NCBI RefSeq assembly: GCF_015832195.1
Contig: NC_052018.1
Span: 37,515,052-37,579,051, forward strand
Length of the DNA: 64,000 nucleotides
Reading direction: 5' to 3'
DNA from: Motacilla alba alba
Taxonomy: Eukaryota; Chordata; Aves; Passeriformes; Motacillidae
The notes under the pieces: generated by a model
Seen by the model: the letters and a program-made list of their open reading frames with translations, nothing else
What the model was told of the DNA's origin: nothing
The model's database searches: none
Program-made: the position numbers and the translations under genes
Shown here: positions 51,841 through 63,773 of the stretch, in pieces
Position numbering within the stretch: the stretch's first letter is position 1
Layout of the letters: every line of letters begins with the position of its first letter

Positions 51841-53610
51841 TGAAATCCCCCACCCACAAAATGAGATGGTAGCTATCTCCAAGGTTCTGCAGAGTTCTCC
51901 TCAAGAGCAGAGTTGAAGTACCCCCATGCAGAGATTCAATAGTGTAAACAGGCTTTGTGGAATTGTTTTTGAGTACACATTAGGCAAATTACACATGCAG
52001 TAAACATAACGCATAATGACATAAAATCCGGTATAAAAAATAACAACTGAACTAATGTTTAAATACTCAGACACTTTATTTCATAGAATCCATTGCCAGA
52101 TGCTGAATTGAAAGGCAAAATTTAGCCCACATAAATGTGACTTCCACAAATAAGATGAATACAATCAATGCTATTCCAAGTGTTAACAGATTCACTTAAG
52201 TTGGCTTTAGAAATGAGTTGTGATTGTTTTCAGTATTTTCAGTAAAATTGGAACACTGAGTTATTTTATGTTTCCCACTCCAATTAGATGAGGTTTGCTC
52301 TGTTCAAATTTCAGTGGGATTCTTGTGGAATTATAGATGACATCTGAATTAATACTGGAAGAGTTCATCATGATTAATGTCATTATAAGAAATGCTGAAG
52401 GGATTAATAAGGATTTCCTACTTGTTGCAAATTGTAAAAACCCTAGGGGCTTTGCCATCGAAGACCACTGGGGTGGCCTCATCCAGTCAAATCTTTTGGA
52501 TCAGAGATATTAAATAAAAACATCTGTAAACTGCTACAAGATTTGTATTCCTCCTTTCTGATATAAATGATGTTACTAACTCTACTGTACTTTTGGGGAT
52601 CATTTAATTTAGCATTTTCTTCAGAAAGTACTTAATAAAAAATTATTGTATTAATTATGATATTTCTAGTACATTATGAATTTTAAGCTCATCACCACCT
52701 GTAAACTCATCTCCCAGTTGCCTTGTAGAGGCAAAACCAAAATATTTGATGTATCATTAAAGTGAAAATTCCAGTAGTCTTAATGCTCTGGTCTTGTCAT
52801 GTAGCACTCTGCGGACATGTCAAGAGTTAAATTTGCTGTCATTTGATTTGTGCCTTCCTTCTAGTTGTCTGTTATAAATGGGGACCAAATATCCAAGACC
52901 CAAATCTCTCACACCTAATATTGTCTGGTTTTGACATTGCAGCTCTTTGAGATAAAGACTACTGAAATATTACACTTATTGAAAGAAACTGTATATAGCT
53001 AAGCTTTGTAAGTAGTTATAATTCTTATACTGGCAGGGGTTCAAAGTGGCATCATAATTGCATAAGTAACTGTTTAGGAAATACTTAAACCACAGAGAAA
53101 AAATGCCTTTAGAATTTGATGATATTTCCGAGAAAATCTGTAAACTCTTTCTGAGAGAATAATATACTCACTCATGTGTGTACATGAGGGAGACTGAACA
53201 CTAGGCTGAACTTTTAAATTATTCTTCTGTGTTTTGGGAGGGTTCCTCTTTGAAAAGGTACAGTTCTGGCAGTCTTCTCTATACAGTTGTGAATGTAACA
53301 TGACTGCAAAGGATCCTCTTAGCAGGTGAGGACTCCTGAGTCTTTCTCTCCAGTGTATAGTCGTGGAGAAATGAGTACCAGCTGTCTTAATCTTAGACTG
53401 AGTCTTATCCTAGCTACCTTTTGTTTCCTATCTAATTTAATTTCTTGTTTAAACTCCCTCTGATGCACAAACAGGTAGAGTAACTTCAGGGGACAGTAAA
53501 TGTTATAAACTTTAAAGTTTGTTGAAGTAAATAGCTCCTTGGATAGTTTTTTTCTTTCATCACTGATGACAGAGAGAACTTAGAGGACTTTCCTAGACCA
53601 CAAACTTAGA
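51841..53610. other. Unique AT-rich sequence, no gene seen
   Basis: No element or gene recognised. Confidence 0.5.
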
Positions 53611-53661
53611 TATAAGTATATAATACTTATATTCTGGTATTTAGCTACCAGAATATAAGTA
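53611..53661. repeat. Perfect 16-bp inverted repeat with a competing third arm
   Basis: TACTTATATTCTGGTA (53624-53639) pairs perfectly with TACCAGAATATAAGTA (53646-53661) across a 6-base loop. In addition TATAAGTAT (53611-53619) is the exact complement of ATACTTATA (53623-53631), so the left half of the main stem can pair either leftwards (9 bp, 3-base loop) or rightwards (16 bp). Neither flank looks like a transposon end. The most likely origin is template switching during replication. Confidence 0.9.
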
Positions 53662-56600
53662 CTGACACCGGAACTGCCCCAGGGTATATGAGACTTGCAT
53701 GACCAGAGATCATGGAAGACATTCTAGGACATTTAAACATTCATCCTTTTGCAGCTGAATCTCATCCTTAAATTTTAGATGTTGTGGCGGCATGAATCCA
53801 ATCCTGTCTTATAAATTATATGCAAAAAAAAAATTTTAGCACTCTCTAACAGTTTAGAGGAGTTTTCTTATTTCAAGCCTTTATGTCCTGCTTCAGGCAA
53901 TTGTACAATAGCACAAGTAATTCTCATGAGAGATATTTCCAAAGTTCTTGGTTTTTTTCATCAGTAATCTTGCTAAGAACCTTGAAATAGGACACTACCA
54001 TTTAAAAACTAGTATTCAATATGAGCATAAAGATTGCATGGGGGAAAGTTCTTAAATACCAATGGGAAAACTTGAACATCCAACCACATGAAGACAAAAT
54101 GGATCAAAATATGTTCTCTCCTACCATGGAAAAGAGCTCAATTAACCTTTCTAAATGAAGCTTTCCTGTGCTTCAGTTCTGTGTTTCTGTTGACCTATAC
54201 CTGGCCATTCCAAGATCTAAATCAAGTTTTATGTTTTTAAGACAAATTTATATTAAAGACAGTGACTATGCTTTTACTGTGTAGAAATAGCAGCTTGTTG
54301 TAGCATCCTATCAATCCCAGCGTGACATTACAGTTTGTATATCAGCTCCACACAGGACAGATGTAAATGGTAAATCTAGTGGCCTAAATTGTTCATTTTT
54401 GCTAGGAAAATACACTGGAGATGACACAATAAATCCCTTCACAGTCCCGGGAGCCAAGAAATGAGAATTATGACATATGAAGAACAAATATGGCCTTTAC
54501 AGCATTGTAAATGCATCATAAATTATACAGATTTTAGTATGTGGTTGTATAAGGCTATAAAAAGTATTTTATCCTACAGGTGTGAATGATGTCTGACATT
54601 TTGTTACCTCACTATTTGTGTGTAAATAAAATAACTCACAAGTGAAATCAGATTTTTAAGACCTAATGGCCCATTCTGTACATCACAAAAGCTTTTGAAT
54701 AGTGTTCTACTTCAAAATAATAAAAAAAAAGCCACCTGTCTATTTGTGGACTGATCTGCACAAGGGTTGACAGTGTATGAGTTACAGTAAGAGCTGGAAA
54801 TCTGCATCAAATCATATAAAGGGTAAGGTGGGCAGCAAAGCTTATATGGGGAAGGAAGATAAACTAGATTTGAAACATAGCAGAAGGGCTGTTCTGGGGG
54901 ATCTGTGAAAACATTTCAGAACCAGCCCATAAAAACACAGGGTACCGGCCCAATTCAGTTTTCAAGGACAGTGGGAAGTACTAGTTGATTTAGTACCCTC
55001 TACAGTGGGAATATAACATTGAGAGTTGGTAGCTAGTTTGTCTATCGAGAGACTGGATTCTCTGTACTTGAAAGCAGAAAGCATTGTGAAAGAAGGGAAG
55101 AGCATAAGCAGGCAGGAATACGGTCAGTGGTACAGGAAGTTACAAGGCAGCTGTGACCATGATGCCACAACACATAATTCTACTCTGTGTGAACTTTTAT
55201 CTCAAGTTTGCATTAATGTTTGGAGTCAGCATGTTAACACATTCCAATAGATAGTTTCTGTTACTAGAAATGTTCCATCATCAAAAAACAGAAATGCCAC
55301 ATTAAGTATTAGTGTGGACCTTTATTTTCCAGAATTTCAAATCTATTACTGCAACTATCATGCATAGAAAGAATTTATCAACCTTCCTGGTTCTGATAGC
55401 ATGCAGCACGGTGCTAAGAAAATACACAAATAATTTTACTTGCTAAACTAAAGGATATTCATTTGGTGAAGGCAATATTTAATTTAAAATATATTCCACA
55501 CATTGTGGTAACAATTTTATCATCTTCTTAATATTACAAATTACCTTCACTGTTCAAATCTATAATCTCTGCTTCCCAGAGGGAAAAAACACCCTTCCTG
55601 GGTCAATAGAACTATCAGCCAGTTGTTGCTTCCAGTAGCAGCAGTAATGTGTACAGCAGTAGAGCTGTGTCTTACTGGGGTAATGCTGATTTTTGTGGCA
55701 CCCATACCTGTTGGATGCACAAGCAGAGCCTGGAGACAAACTGACACTCAGGAACTAAAATATGAGAGAAAGTATCTTGCAGGTATGAATAAAATACAAC
55801 TTTTCTTTTTTTTATTTTTTCAATTATTAAATAAAAACTTGGTTATACCAAGAAGTAAAGAAAGAAATTACATGGACTGAAAATGAGTATTCCTAAATAA
55901 GTGAGCCATTGAATTCCAGTGGATGAGCATCTTTCCAGAAAAAAAAATGTACTTTCTGGAAGATAGCTTAATAGTAACTTGATATTTTTCCTCCCTCAAA
56001 ATGCATGTTGGGTGTTTCTCTAAGTGTTCATTTGGTGACTAAGTTACAAAACAAAGAGACACCACACCAGCAGAATAAATATTAATCCTGTTCAGTGTTC
56101 AGTGACTTTGAGCAGTGAATACATTCACATCTGTGGTTCAAGTTTTGTTCATGGAGATAGGTCAGAGAATGCTTATTAAGCTATTAGCACTTGCTCCAAG
56201 TTCAGATTAGTTCAAGAAGATGGATATTGCACTGAGGGACTTTATTCTCCTAAAACACTATTGAGAGCAAAAGCAAATGAGGAGGAAGAATAGCATAAGA
56301 GAAGATGCTGAATGGTCATAACACTCAGGTTGGAGAGAGGGAGAGGAAGAGGAAAGGAACTGAAGCAGAAAATTAAATGGTCTGATACTGACTTTGAATA
56401 ACAGCTATGGGTCACCCTGAATCTTGCTGTCCTGGAAATGCACATATAGTCACACCCCCAGCTGTGACCAGTTTTGTTAAGGTGCCAGCTATTTTCTCTG
56501 CATCTGTCTTTTCTTACATAAATACACATCCTTAGGCTAGCAAGAAACATCTAACCACTTAAAAGACTATTCTATAATAAAATTACCTTCTAGATATTTT

Positions 56601-56929
56601 GGAAAATTTGAATATTTCCTTCTCCTTTCATTAACTCCTGCAAAGTTGGTCCTCCTGTGAGTTCTTCACTCATCAGAATCTAATTATTATTACCTTCCAT
56701 TCAGGTTTGGCTGCCTGGGTCTAGCTATTAGAGGTAGTCTCATGGGAAATCAGACTTGCTGAGATATTTGTTAGCCCTGCCAGTTACCTCTCTAGTGGGA
56801 GGCACATTTTTTTTTGCTTTCATTAACTCTTTTTCTCTTTTCCTGCTGACCACTCTTTCAAACCCACAATCACTATACCCTCAGTGAGCTGAGGCAGCAA
56901 AACACACAAGCCATGGATTTTGAATTATA
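53662..56929. other. Unique AT-rich sequence, no gene seen
   Basis: Short frames only. Those at 55547-55880 (plus and minus overlapping) and the 102-codon minus-strand frame at 56242-56550 have no recognised domain. No mobile element recognised. Confidence 0.5.
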
Positions 56930-57190
56930 AAAATTATAGCTGGGAGAGATCAATTAGATTATCCTACTAGCACTGCAAGATTATATCACACTCTATAGTT
57001 TTCTACTGTTTTATTCCACCTAATTTTAAAACCTTGAGGGACAGGGCTTCTGTACTTCCTTATAGAAGACTTTTCTACAGTTAAACATAACTTACTGTTG
57101 ATAGGAAGATGTCTTGTTTTCTTTTTCATCTACATATCCCTCTGCATAATACATGTCCATGACCCTTAAGTTACCTTCTTTTGGAAATAT
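56930..57190 (-). mobile_element. Old, diverged CR1 3' fragment
   Basis: On the plus strand it follows the layout of an ancient CR1 tail read backwards: a worn version of the terminal box near TTATAGCTGGGAGAGATCA, then CCACCTAATTTTAAAACCTTGAGG, then GGGCTTCTGTACTTCC and TTACTGTTGATAGGAAG. These correspond to the blocks found in old CR1/L3-like elements of birds and reptiles. No reading frame survives. Divergence is much greater than in the copy at 58.3 kb, so it was inserted long before. Edges are approximate. Confidence 0.55.
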
Positions 57191-57784
57191 ATGAAATCAA
57201 ACATTCTTTCTTGATGGTGTCTCAACTGTATGGGCTTTGTTGTTCAGAATAAAACAACAGACAATTGCTATGGAACATATAACACATATAAAAACCTTCT
57301 ATTCTCTCACACATGTACCTGTTGAAAGGGTATTTTTCCACTTAAACTACACTTATCAAAGAAAACGTGAGGGTTCTTGAATCTAGAAAATAATTGTTTT
57401 AAAAGGCAGATTATTTCTGTCTAAAATGACTTTTCCTAGAGAATACAAGCTTGCTACATTCAGCAGTTTCTTTCTTTGTCTTTTCCTCACCTCTTATTGT
57501 TAACATCTATGCTGCATCCCTGATCTGTCCCTGACAAAAAATCACCACTTATGTTCCTCAGCCAACTTAAATGTCTTCACTCTCATCCATTTCACAGTCT
57601 GCTCTCATTGACAGTGATTTCTAGTCTAGAATATATTTCATTTCAGCTTTGGCACCCTCGTGTCTGAGGTCTTTTGCTACAGTGCAACTAGTACTAGTAA
57701 TTACATCTTCTCCTTTCCCATATTTCACTGCATTTCATTAAAACTCCCTGTTTCATACCTAACAACATCACATAGATTCAACCA
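57191..57784. other. Pyrimidine-rich unique sequence
   Basis: From about 57450 the plus strand becomes rich in C and T, continuing to 58270. No gene or element recognised. Confidence 0.5.
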
Positions 57785-58306
57785 TTGATAATGTCTTTCT
57801 GTCTCCCCTACTCCACATCCAGTTCCCTGCATGAACACTTGTATTTCAGAGCTCTTGTGAGCACTTTCAATTCTTCTCCTTACCACCACTTTTTTTTCAT
57901 TCCCTGTTTCCTAATTCTGGTAGTCAGTGCTGTGTACTTTTTCTCACACAATGACCTTGGACTATTCTGCTCTCTCTTCATTTTTGTTTGCAAAGGCTTG
58001 TGTCCCTACAGTCTTCTCTTAATTACTGCAACTATAGCTGTCTATGCTTTAGAGCTAATTTTTTTTCGAGGCTTCTACAGTACCAATACACCTTGCCTTA
58101 GAAAACATTTATCATGCACATGTAACAATCTTAAACTCCTTGTGCAGGTCCCAGCCCTTGCCCATGAGATCCTGTCCAAAGCTCATCATGTACTTCCAGA
58201 TTTTATTTCAATTTCATCCTTGGAAAAACCATCTTCATCCTTTCTCATCCTTTTTTTATTGATCAGTCTGCACACACACTTCAAAAAACATTTCACAGAC
58301 TCATAG
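57785..58306 (+). other. Longest open frame in the window (173 codons), probably spurious
   Basis: It opens at TTG; the first ATG is at 57791. The predicted product is rich in Phe, Leu, Ser, Cys and His with several hydrophobic stretches, which is what a C/T-rich strand encodes in any case, because all three stop codons need purines. The frame closes on a TAG formed by the first bases of the neighbouring CR1 (TCATAG at 58301-58306), so its last codons arose with that insertion. No domain, signal sequence or splice context was recognised. Confidence 0.07.
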
Positions 58307-58835
58307 AATGGTTTGGGTTGGAAGATGCCTCCAAGATCAGTTCTAATCTCCTTGCCAAGGACACCTTTTCTAGACCATGTTGCTCAGAGACCCATCTGAC
58401 CTGGACTTGAACACTTCAAAGGATAGGGCATGCACAGCTTCTCTGGGTAACCTGTTCCAGTGCCTCACCACCTCCACGGTAAAGAATTTCTTCCTAATAT
58501 CTAATCTAAAGCTACTCCCTGTCAGTTTAAAGGAGTCCCTTCTTGACCTGTCGCTACATGCCCCTGTAGAAAGTCTCTCTCCCTCTTTCTTGTAGGCTCT
58601 CATCAGGTACTGGAAGGCTGCAGATAGGTCACCCTGCAGCTTTTTCTTTTCCTTCTGCAATCTTTCTCAGCAGGGGCCTGTGTTGACCCTGGGAAAAGCC
58701 TCGACCCAATTGCATCACCTTTCATTTGGTCTTAAACTGTGCGATATTCCCATGGGCCCGCCCACTCTGAACTTGTCTGGGTCACTCTGGATGGCATCCT
58801 GCCCTTCAGGTCTGTCAACAGCACCACTCAGTTCT
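58301..58835 (-). mobile_element. CR1 non-LTR retrotransposon, 5' truncated, internally deleted
   Basis: Starts on the plus strand with TCATAGAATGG, the reversed CR1 3' terminus, and runs through the ORF2 C-terminus to about 58670. There a block is missing before similarity resumes at about 58690 with sequence from further upstream in ORF2 (ending near CACCACTCAG, 58822-58831). It is the best preserved CR1 in the window and is probably the youngest. Confidence 0.92.
58370..58660 (-). pseudogene. Intact C-terminal part of CR1 ORF2
   Basis: A 96-codon frame ends at the natural ORF2 stop (TAG). It includes LSAAFQYLMRAYKKEGERL, FRLDIRKKFFT and VVRHWNRLPREAV, the standard closing blocks of avian CR1 ORF2, with no frameshift. 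The catalytic domains are absent, so it encodes no activity. Its intactness points to a relatively recent insertion. Confidence 0.88.
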
Positions 58836-59460
58836 CCTTTATTTAACCAGGGTTTTGGGGGCTAATCTTTCCTAAGCAATTTGCCATGCCCAGTGTCCTA
58901 CTTATGCCTGGTTTCAGTTTGCAAATACAGGTATAAGTGTCACCATGTATGTGTTAGCAGGGCATCAACATTACAGAAAGACCAAAGAGAAGAGCCTGAA
59001 AAAAGTTTGTTAAGAACAACAGGGAGTCAGGCAAAAGCTACTCAAAAAAGGAATTTGAGAAAATATTTGAATGAAGTGAAATGAGAAAATGTTTTATTTT
59101 TGAAAAACTAGACAGTAATGTGCAATTTCTGCTGCATAAATATCACTACTAGCATTTTGTATGTAATTAAATGTACAAGAAAGAATGAAAGTTTTTTTGA
59201 TACATGTTTCTGTGTTCAACCTCTAAAAAGGGTAATTTCTTGCTACTTTGCCTCTCATGAGGATATTTCAAAAGCAGGCCTCAACTTGGTAAATCAAGCA
59301 AACCATTAAGAAGGTTCCTATATTCTGTTGAAGATTTTGACTGAAACATGTTTAAGAGTTTCATTAAGAGTTTCATCACTATTACTTTTATTTTTTTTTA
59401 TATCAAATACTACAATTTTTACATTGGTTTCAAAACACCAAACCAGTAAAACCAAGCAAG
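58836..59460. other. Unique AT-rich sequence with a small duplication
   Basis: TTAAGAGTTTCA is duplicated in tandem at 59352-59375. No gene or element recognised. Confidence 0.55.
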
Positions 59461-59474
59461 AAAAAAAAAAAAAA
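59461..59474. repeat. A14 run
   Basis: Fourteen A after a CAAG sequence. No recognisable retroposed body lies upstream. Confidence 0.85.
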
Positions 59475-61399
59475 GAAATCTTCATCAGCTGTTTTTATAT
59501 TTTCTAGGCTACAATTTTTGTCTTAAAAAAATATTTTCTTCAGAGAAAGAAATGGTTTTAATCAAAAACACTTTCAGCTATGTCTAAACCTGATATCTTT
59601 CTATCCAGGGGAATCAGAAAGTACTTTGTACTGAATTTAATGTCATGAAAACAGTGCTACAGTTTATATTACTTAAATATTAGTCTCAGAAATATTATCT
59701 TTTAATTTTAATTTTTTATTCCCATGGGACAGATAAGGAACTGGAAAGCATACAAATGAGAATGGTTTCAGAGACAGGCATGCTTTGTCATTTGTCACTG
59801 CCAAAATCCATCAGTAATAAGGTATCATGAGAGGAAACTGTTGAAAGACTAAGAATTTTACTGAAACATTTAAACATGATATTAAAGTGAGATTTGAAGC
59901 AATGGCCCTAAAGAAAACTAATGCTTACTTTGTTAACTGCTGTGAAGCAAGAAAATGTAGACAGGAAGCCACCATTTATCTTCTTTTTGTTCCCAGGGGC
60001 TCCTTATGCTAACCTGCCTGACTTTTAAAAATTTTCAGCTTGCTTGATAATATTACAGGCTTGGGAACATTTCACTGGACTGAGGAACAAGACAGTAGGA
60101 ACTCCTTTCTACTCTCCTCCCTGACCTGTGGCAGGAACAGAAATTGCTGCTGATTCCCTTGCGCCCCTTTTCAGAGTGTGGGTAGGCCCTCATGGGCCAG
60201 AAAATCAGCTAATACGTGGTGGAAAGGAAAGAATTGAAAAGGAAAAAAGAATGGGGCAGAAAAAGATTTTAATATCAGCAGTTTTTCAAAGGCAGACATT
60301 ATAGTTACCTATTCAACCACCCTCCTCCTCCTGTTTTTTAAATACTCAGTCATGAAGGCAGAACCTAATAGAGTCTTTGAACTAATTTAGTTTCTGTAAT
60401 TTAACATGGCTCATTGACTCGTGCCTGTGGGATTCCTGAGTGGTCTCTCATCTGAGTGCTAAGCTGGCCCTTGAGTATTTAACTTGAAGACAAGATCAGG
60501 TATGCTCAGATGGGATGACTGACTTTGCAACAGTCCCATGTCTTTTTCCCTTTAAAATTGGTTGTGAAAAGGCTAAAGATGCACAGTATCATGAGGACAG
60601 AGCTTCTTCATCAGCAGGATAATGAGCACATTTCCAAGAGCTCTGGAAAATATCGTGCTTCATAGTTGATTGGTTAAGCATTAAAATACCCTGGAGACAT
60701 AGCTGATTAAATGTTATTTTCCTTAAATCATGAAAATGTGATCATGAGGAGGCAGAAGAAAATGAAGTACCCAAGGCCACACCAAGCATCCATGTCAGAA
60801 CTCAGGACATCTTCACCGTTGTTGCTAAGGCTTTGGGTCAGGCCATACTTGGCTAATTAGTGTTTTCCAATGCCAGAGGGCATGAAATTTAGTGAAAAAT
60901 GGCCAATATTTTAATCAGATATATGAGGTTATGATATGTCCAGATACACTGTAGAGTGTGAGAACCCTGGAGGTGCTGAATACCTTCAGGCACAACAGAA
61001 GTCAGACAAGGTATGAGATATTATTATTAATGGACATTATTACATCCATTCTGTGTTCTTCTCAGTTTCCTAGCAGAACATATTACTTATGGTGAAACAA
61101 AATTATTTGATTTGTCTTTTTGTCCACTAAATTTTGACACTTTCCAACTTTAAAGGTACAGGTAGCAGACAAGCTTGCCATTTATCCCAACTGATCCTTA
61201 ACAGCCTCTCCTCAGCAGTTTTGTGCTGCCATGTGTGCAATCAGTGGCACCATAACTTTATTCGATAAGAAGTAGAAGGGCCGACTGCACCCTGACTTGC
61301 TTGATAAGCTGTTGAATTTTATGGAAGCTGGGCAGAGCGGTGGTGTTTTCAGATATGCCCTCTTAAGTTACCTTCTTTCACCAGCACACTAAAAACATT
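59475..61399. other. Unique AT-rich sequence, no gene seen
   Basis: No gene or repeat family recognised. Confidence 0.55.
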
Positions 61400-61443
61400 A
61401 TGCAAATTATCAAATAATTTCAGTGCTGCTCTACAATTTGCAT
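61400..61443. promoter_or_regulatory. Inverted pair of octamer (POU) motifs
   Basis: ATGCAAAT at 61400-61407 and its exact complement ATTTGCAT at 61436-61443, 28 bases apart. The match extends outward as CATT before the first and TATG after the second (11 of 12 bases pair). ATGCAAAT is the canonical octamer bound by POU-domain (Oct) factors. An ATTAATGATCA stretch follows at 61451-61461. The arrangement suits an enhancer, but no conservation or activity can be shown from the sequence alone. Confidence 0.3.
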
Positions 61444-62167
61444 TATGAGATTAATGATCAAACCAGAGTACCTTTTTCCAATAGCAGGGGAGGATCAATC
61501 AAGGTCAAAATACTGTAAAAGAGCAAAAAAAAGCATAGAGAAGGTAACCATGTCTTTGCTGTTATCAACAATGAGGATGCTTGGTAGCTGGCCAAACTAT
61601 TCAGTTTCAGTGTCAATATTTTTCAGCTTATATAAAGCAATTTGTTGAAGGCTTCAAACTTCCTTTCTTCAGTTGTAATGAGAAATTCATTGACTGCTGG
61701 CCGTTTTGAAAAGTTGTGCAGACGAATTAGAAAATATTCCCTGCATCGCACAAAAGGCTGAGCTGATGTAATCAGAACTGGATTTGCACAGCTGAGGGAG
61801 AAAACAGCCCTATGATGGTTCAGATTTGGGAGACTGTTTGGTCACAAGGCCCAGAGGATTTGATTCCTTGACTGCAAATATTTCACTTATGGAATCTCAA
61901 TCCTTTAAACAAATAGTGGACACCCGACTGGGAAATGCTTTAGAAGCCATGCTCCACTGAGTAAAATTTAGTTGCCTTTTAGTTCCCTTCCACAGGATCT
62001 TTATTTCTGGGGTGTTGTAGCTCCTTTGGCTGTTCTCCTCAGTCCAGATTCAAAGTCTGTGACAAACTAAGGAAGTTTCTCTGATGATTTAAATGATCGC
62101 TGGACTGGACTTTGTTGCTTTTGTTGTTGCAGTGTTTTTCTTTGTAAAATACAATTTGATTGTTGAA
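61444..62167. other. Unique sequence, no gene seen
   Basis: More balanced in composition than most of the window, following the octamer pair. The 67-codon plus-strand frame at 61445-61648 has no known domain. Confidence 0.5.
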
Positions 62168-62389
62168 TTTTCTTTCCTTATTTCCCTTTCTTTTTTCTTT
62201 TCTTCACTTCCTGTTCAGTTTTTTTCCCTTTTATCCTTTGTTCCCATTTTTCTTTTTCCCCTTTTTGCCTTCTTCCCCCTCTTCCCGTTCCCCTTCCCTA
62301 CCCATTCCCCTCCCATTCCCTTTCCGTCTTCCCTTCCCCAGTCTTCCCTTTCTTTTTACCCCTTTTCCCTACCTCTCCCCCATTTTTTT
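62168..62389. repeat. Polypyrimidine tract, about 220 bp
   Basis: The plus strand is almost wholly C and T, with T-rich blocks at the left and CCC-rich blocks (TTCCC-like units) at the right; only scattered purines interrupt it. Two overlapping plus-strand frames (130 and 79 codons) pass through because no stop codon can form without purines; they are not genes. Long polypurine/polypyrimidine tracts can adopt triplex structure. Confidence 0.9.
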
Positions 62390-63746
62390 AAGATCATAGA
62401 CATTATCTTTCAGTTATTTACTCAATCAGGCTTTTCTCATTTTCCAGCAAAAACTAACAAGGAATCTATTCTCACAAGGTATTAACACAGATCAACACCA
62501 GCAGAATGAAATTAACACCCTTGGGATGAAATGAACTCAGTAACTCCTGTGTCAATAGATATTTGTTCTTCCAGAGCTTTTGTTTAACTCTCAGTCTGGA
62601 ACCTTTTGTACTGATTGCATAAGCTTCTAAACAACTAAATTAGATGTTTCTCATCATCTTTGATATAACTGATGTCTTCTTTTACCTTTACTCATTATTT
62701 TTTTAGCATATTCATTAGTCTGCATTCATTATTTATATTCACTGTGGGAAGCTGCTGCTTATAGTTTCCTTTCAACATCTTCTCAGTTTGAGGGTTTTTA
62801 TTTCTGAGACTTTATCTATCAGGCTTTAGCTAGCATAGAGTCATGGAAATTGTTAATCACTCTCACTTCTAATATAATCTCATCTCTATTCTACATTTAC
62901 AATATTTTCTACATTACAGCAAAGATTGCTATGCTAAAGTGCTATGTTTGCAATCCTTTCAGAACTGTCTCTTTATATGGAGAACTTTCTTTTTTTTCCC
63001 TGAAAATTTTTTCTTGAAAATTTGTCCAATGCTCCACTATTTGTAAATGTCCCTAGAGATACTCTATAGAAGATTCTCAGGATTTGTATTTTTTTTTTTT
63101 TGAGGATATCTCTGTTTTTTGGAAGAGGCCTAAGTGAGCTGCCATTTGATATGATGTTCATAATATTAAGCTCCATTTTTAATGGATCTTGCCAAAGCTG
63201 GAGAAAGGATTGTGCCAAAAGAAACAGACAGCTCTTTGTGAAGGAGCCTGAAACAAGAGGCAGCTGTTTGAGATGAGGGGCAGATATCCATGGCTGGTAG
63301 GGATGGAAAGTGCTGTGGGTTATCAGTATAAAATTGCAAAATCAATATCCTCTTACACCAGCTTCATGGGAATGACACCAAATGGTTCTTGATTTCTTAG
63401 CAATGTTTAAATATTGCTCAGTTGAAATGTCATGGGAGGCACATGATAGATGTAGACTGTGCTGAACAGAGTCCAGTCTTGTATTTGGTTGGTGACAGCC
63501 TTGGTGACAGCAATAAAGCCATTCTTCTGTAAGTGAGGAGGGTGGAAAAGACAAAAAGAAGTGGGAGAGCTGAAGAAACGAAAGACCATCTACATGCACA
63601 GACAATATAGCATTTGTTCAGGGAATTAGGCAGCTGGAGGCAGCCAAGCAGTCATTGTTATCTTCTTTGCTTTGCCAAATTCCTATGGCACCTACTGGGG
63701 TGAAGTGCTAAAGATGAGAGAAAAAACTGGTAGTACTTCATGTCTA
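62390..63746. other. Unique AT-rich sequence, no gene seen
   Basis: Short frames only, several overlapping on the minus strand at 62973-63605. A T-run interrupts at about 63090-63101. No element recognised. Confidence 0.5.
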
Positions 63747-63773
63747 TACACACATACCCACACACCCACACCC
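63747..63773. repeat. CA/CCA-rich simple tract
   Basis: Irregular CACA and CCCACA units, a degenerate CA microsatellite. Confidence 0.75.

Noticed and set aside
52080..52140. CR1 3' terminus on the minus strand
   Set aside because: TCATAGAATCC is present but nothing CR1-like follows.
57785..58306. 173-codon frame as a membrane protein gene
   Set aside because: It opens on TTG, its hydrophobic content follows from the C/T-rich strand, and its stop lies inside a CR1. No domain recognised. Kept only as a low-confidence note.
62093..62485. 130-codon frame as a gene
   Set aside because: It runs through the polypyrimidine tract, where stop codons cannot form.
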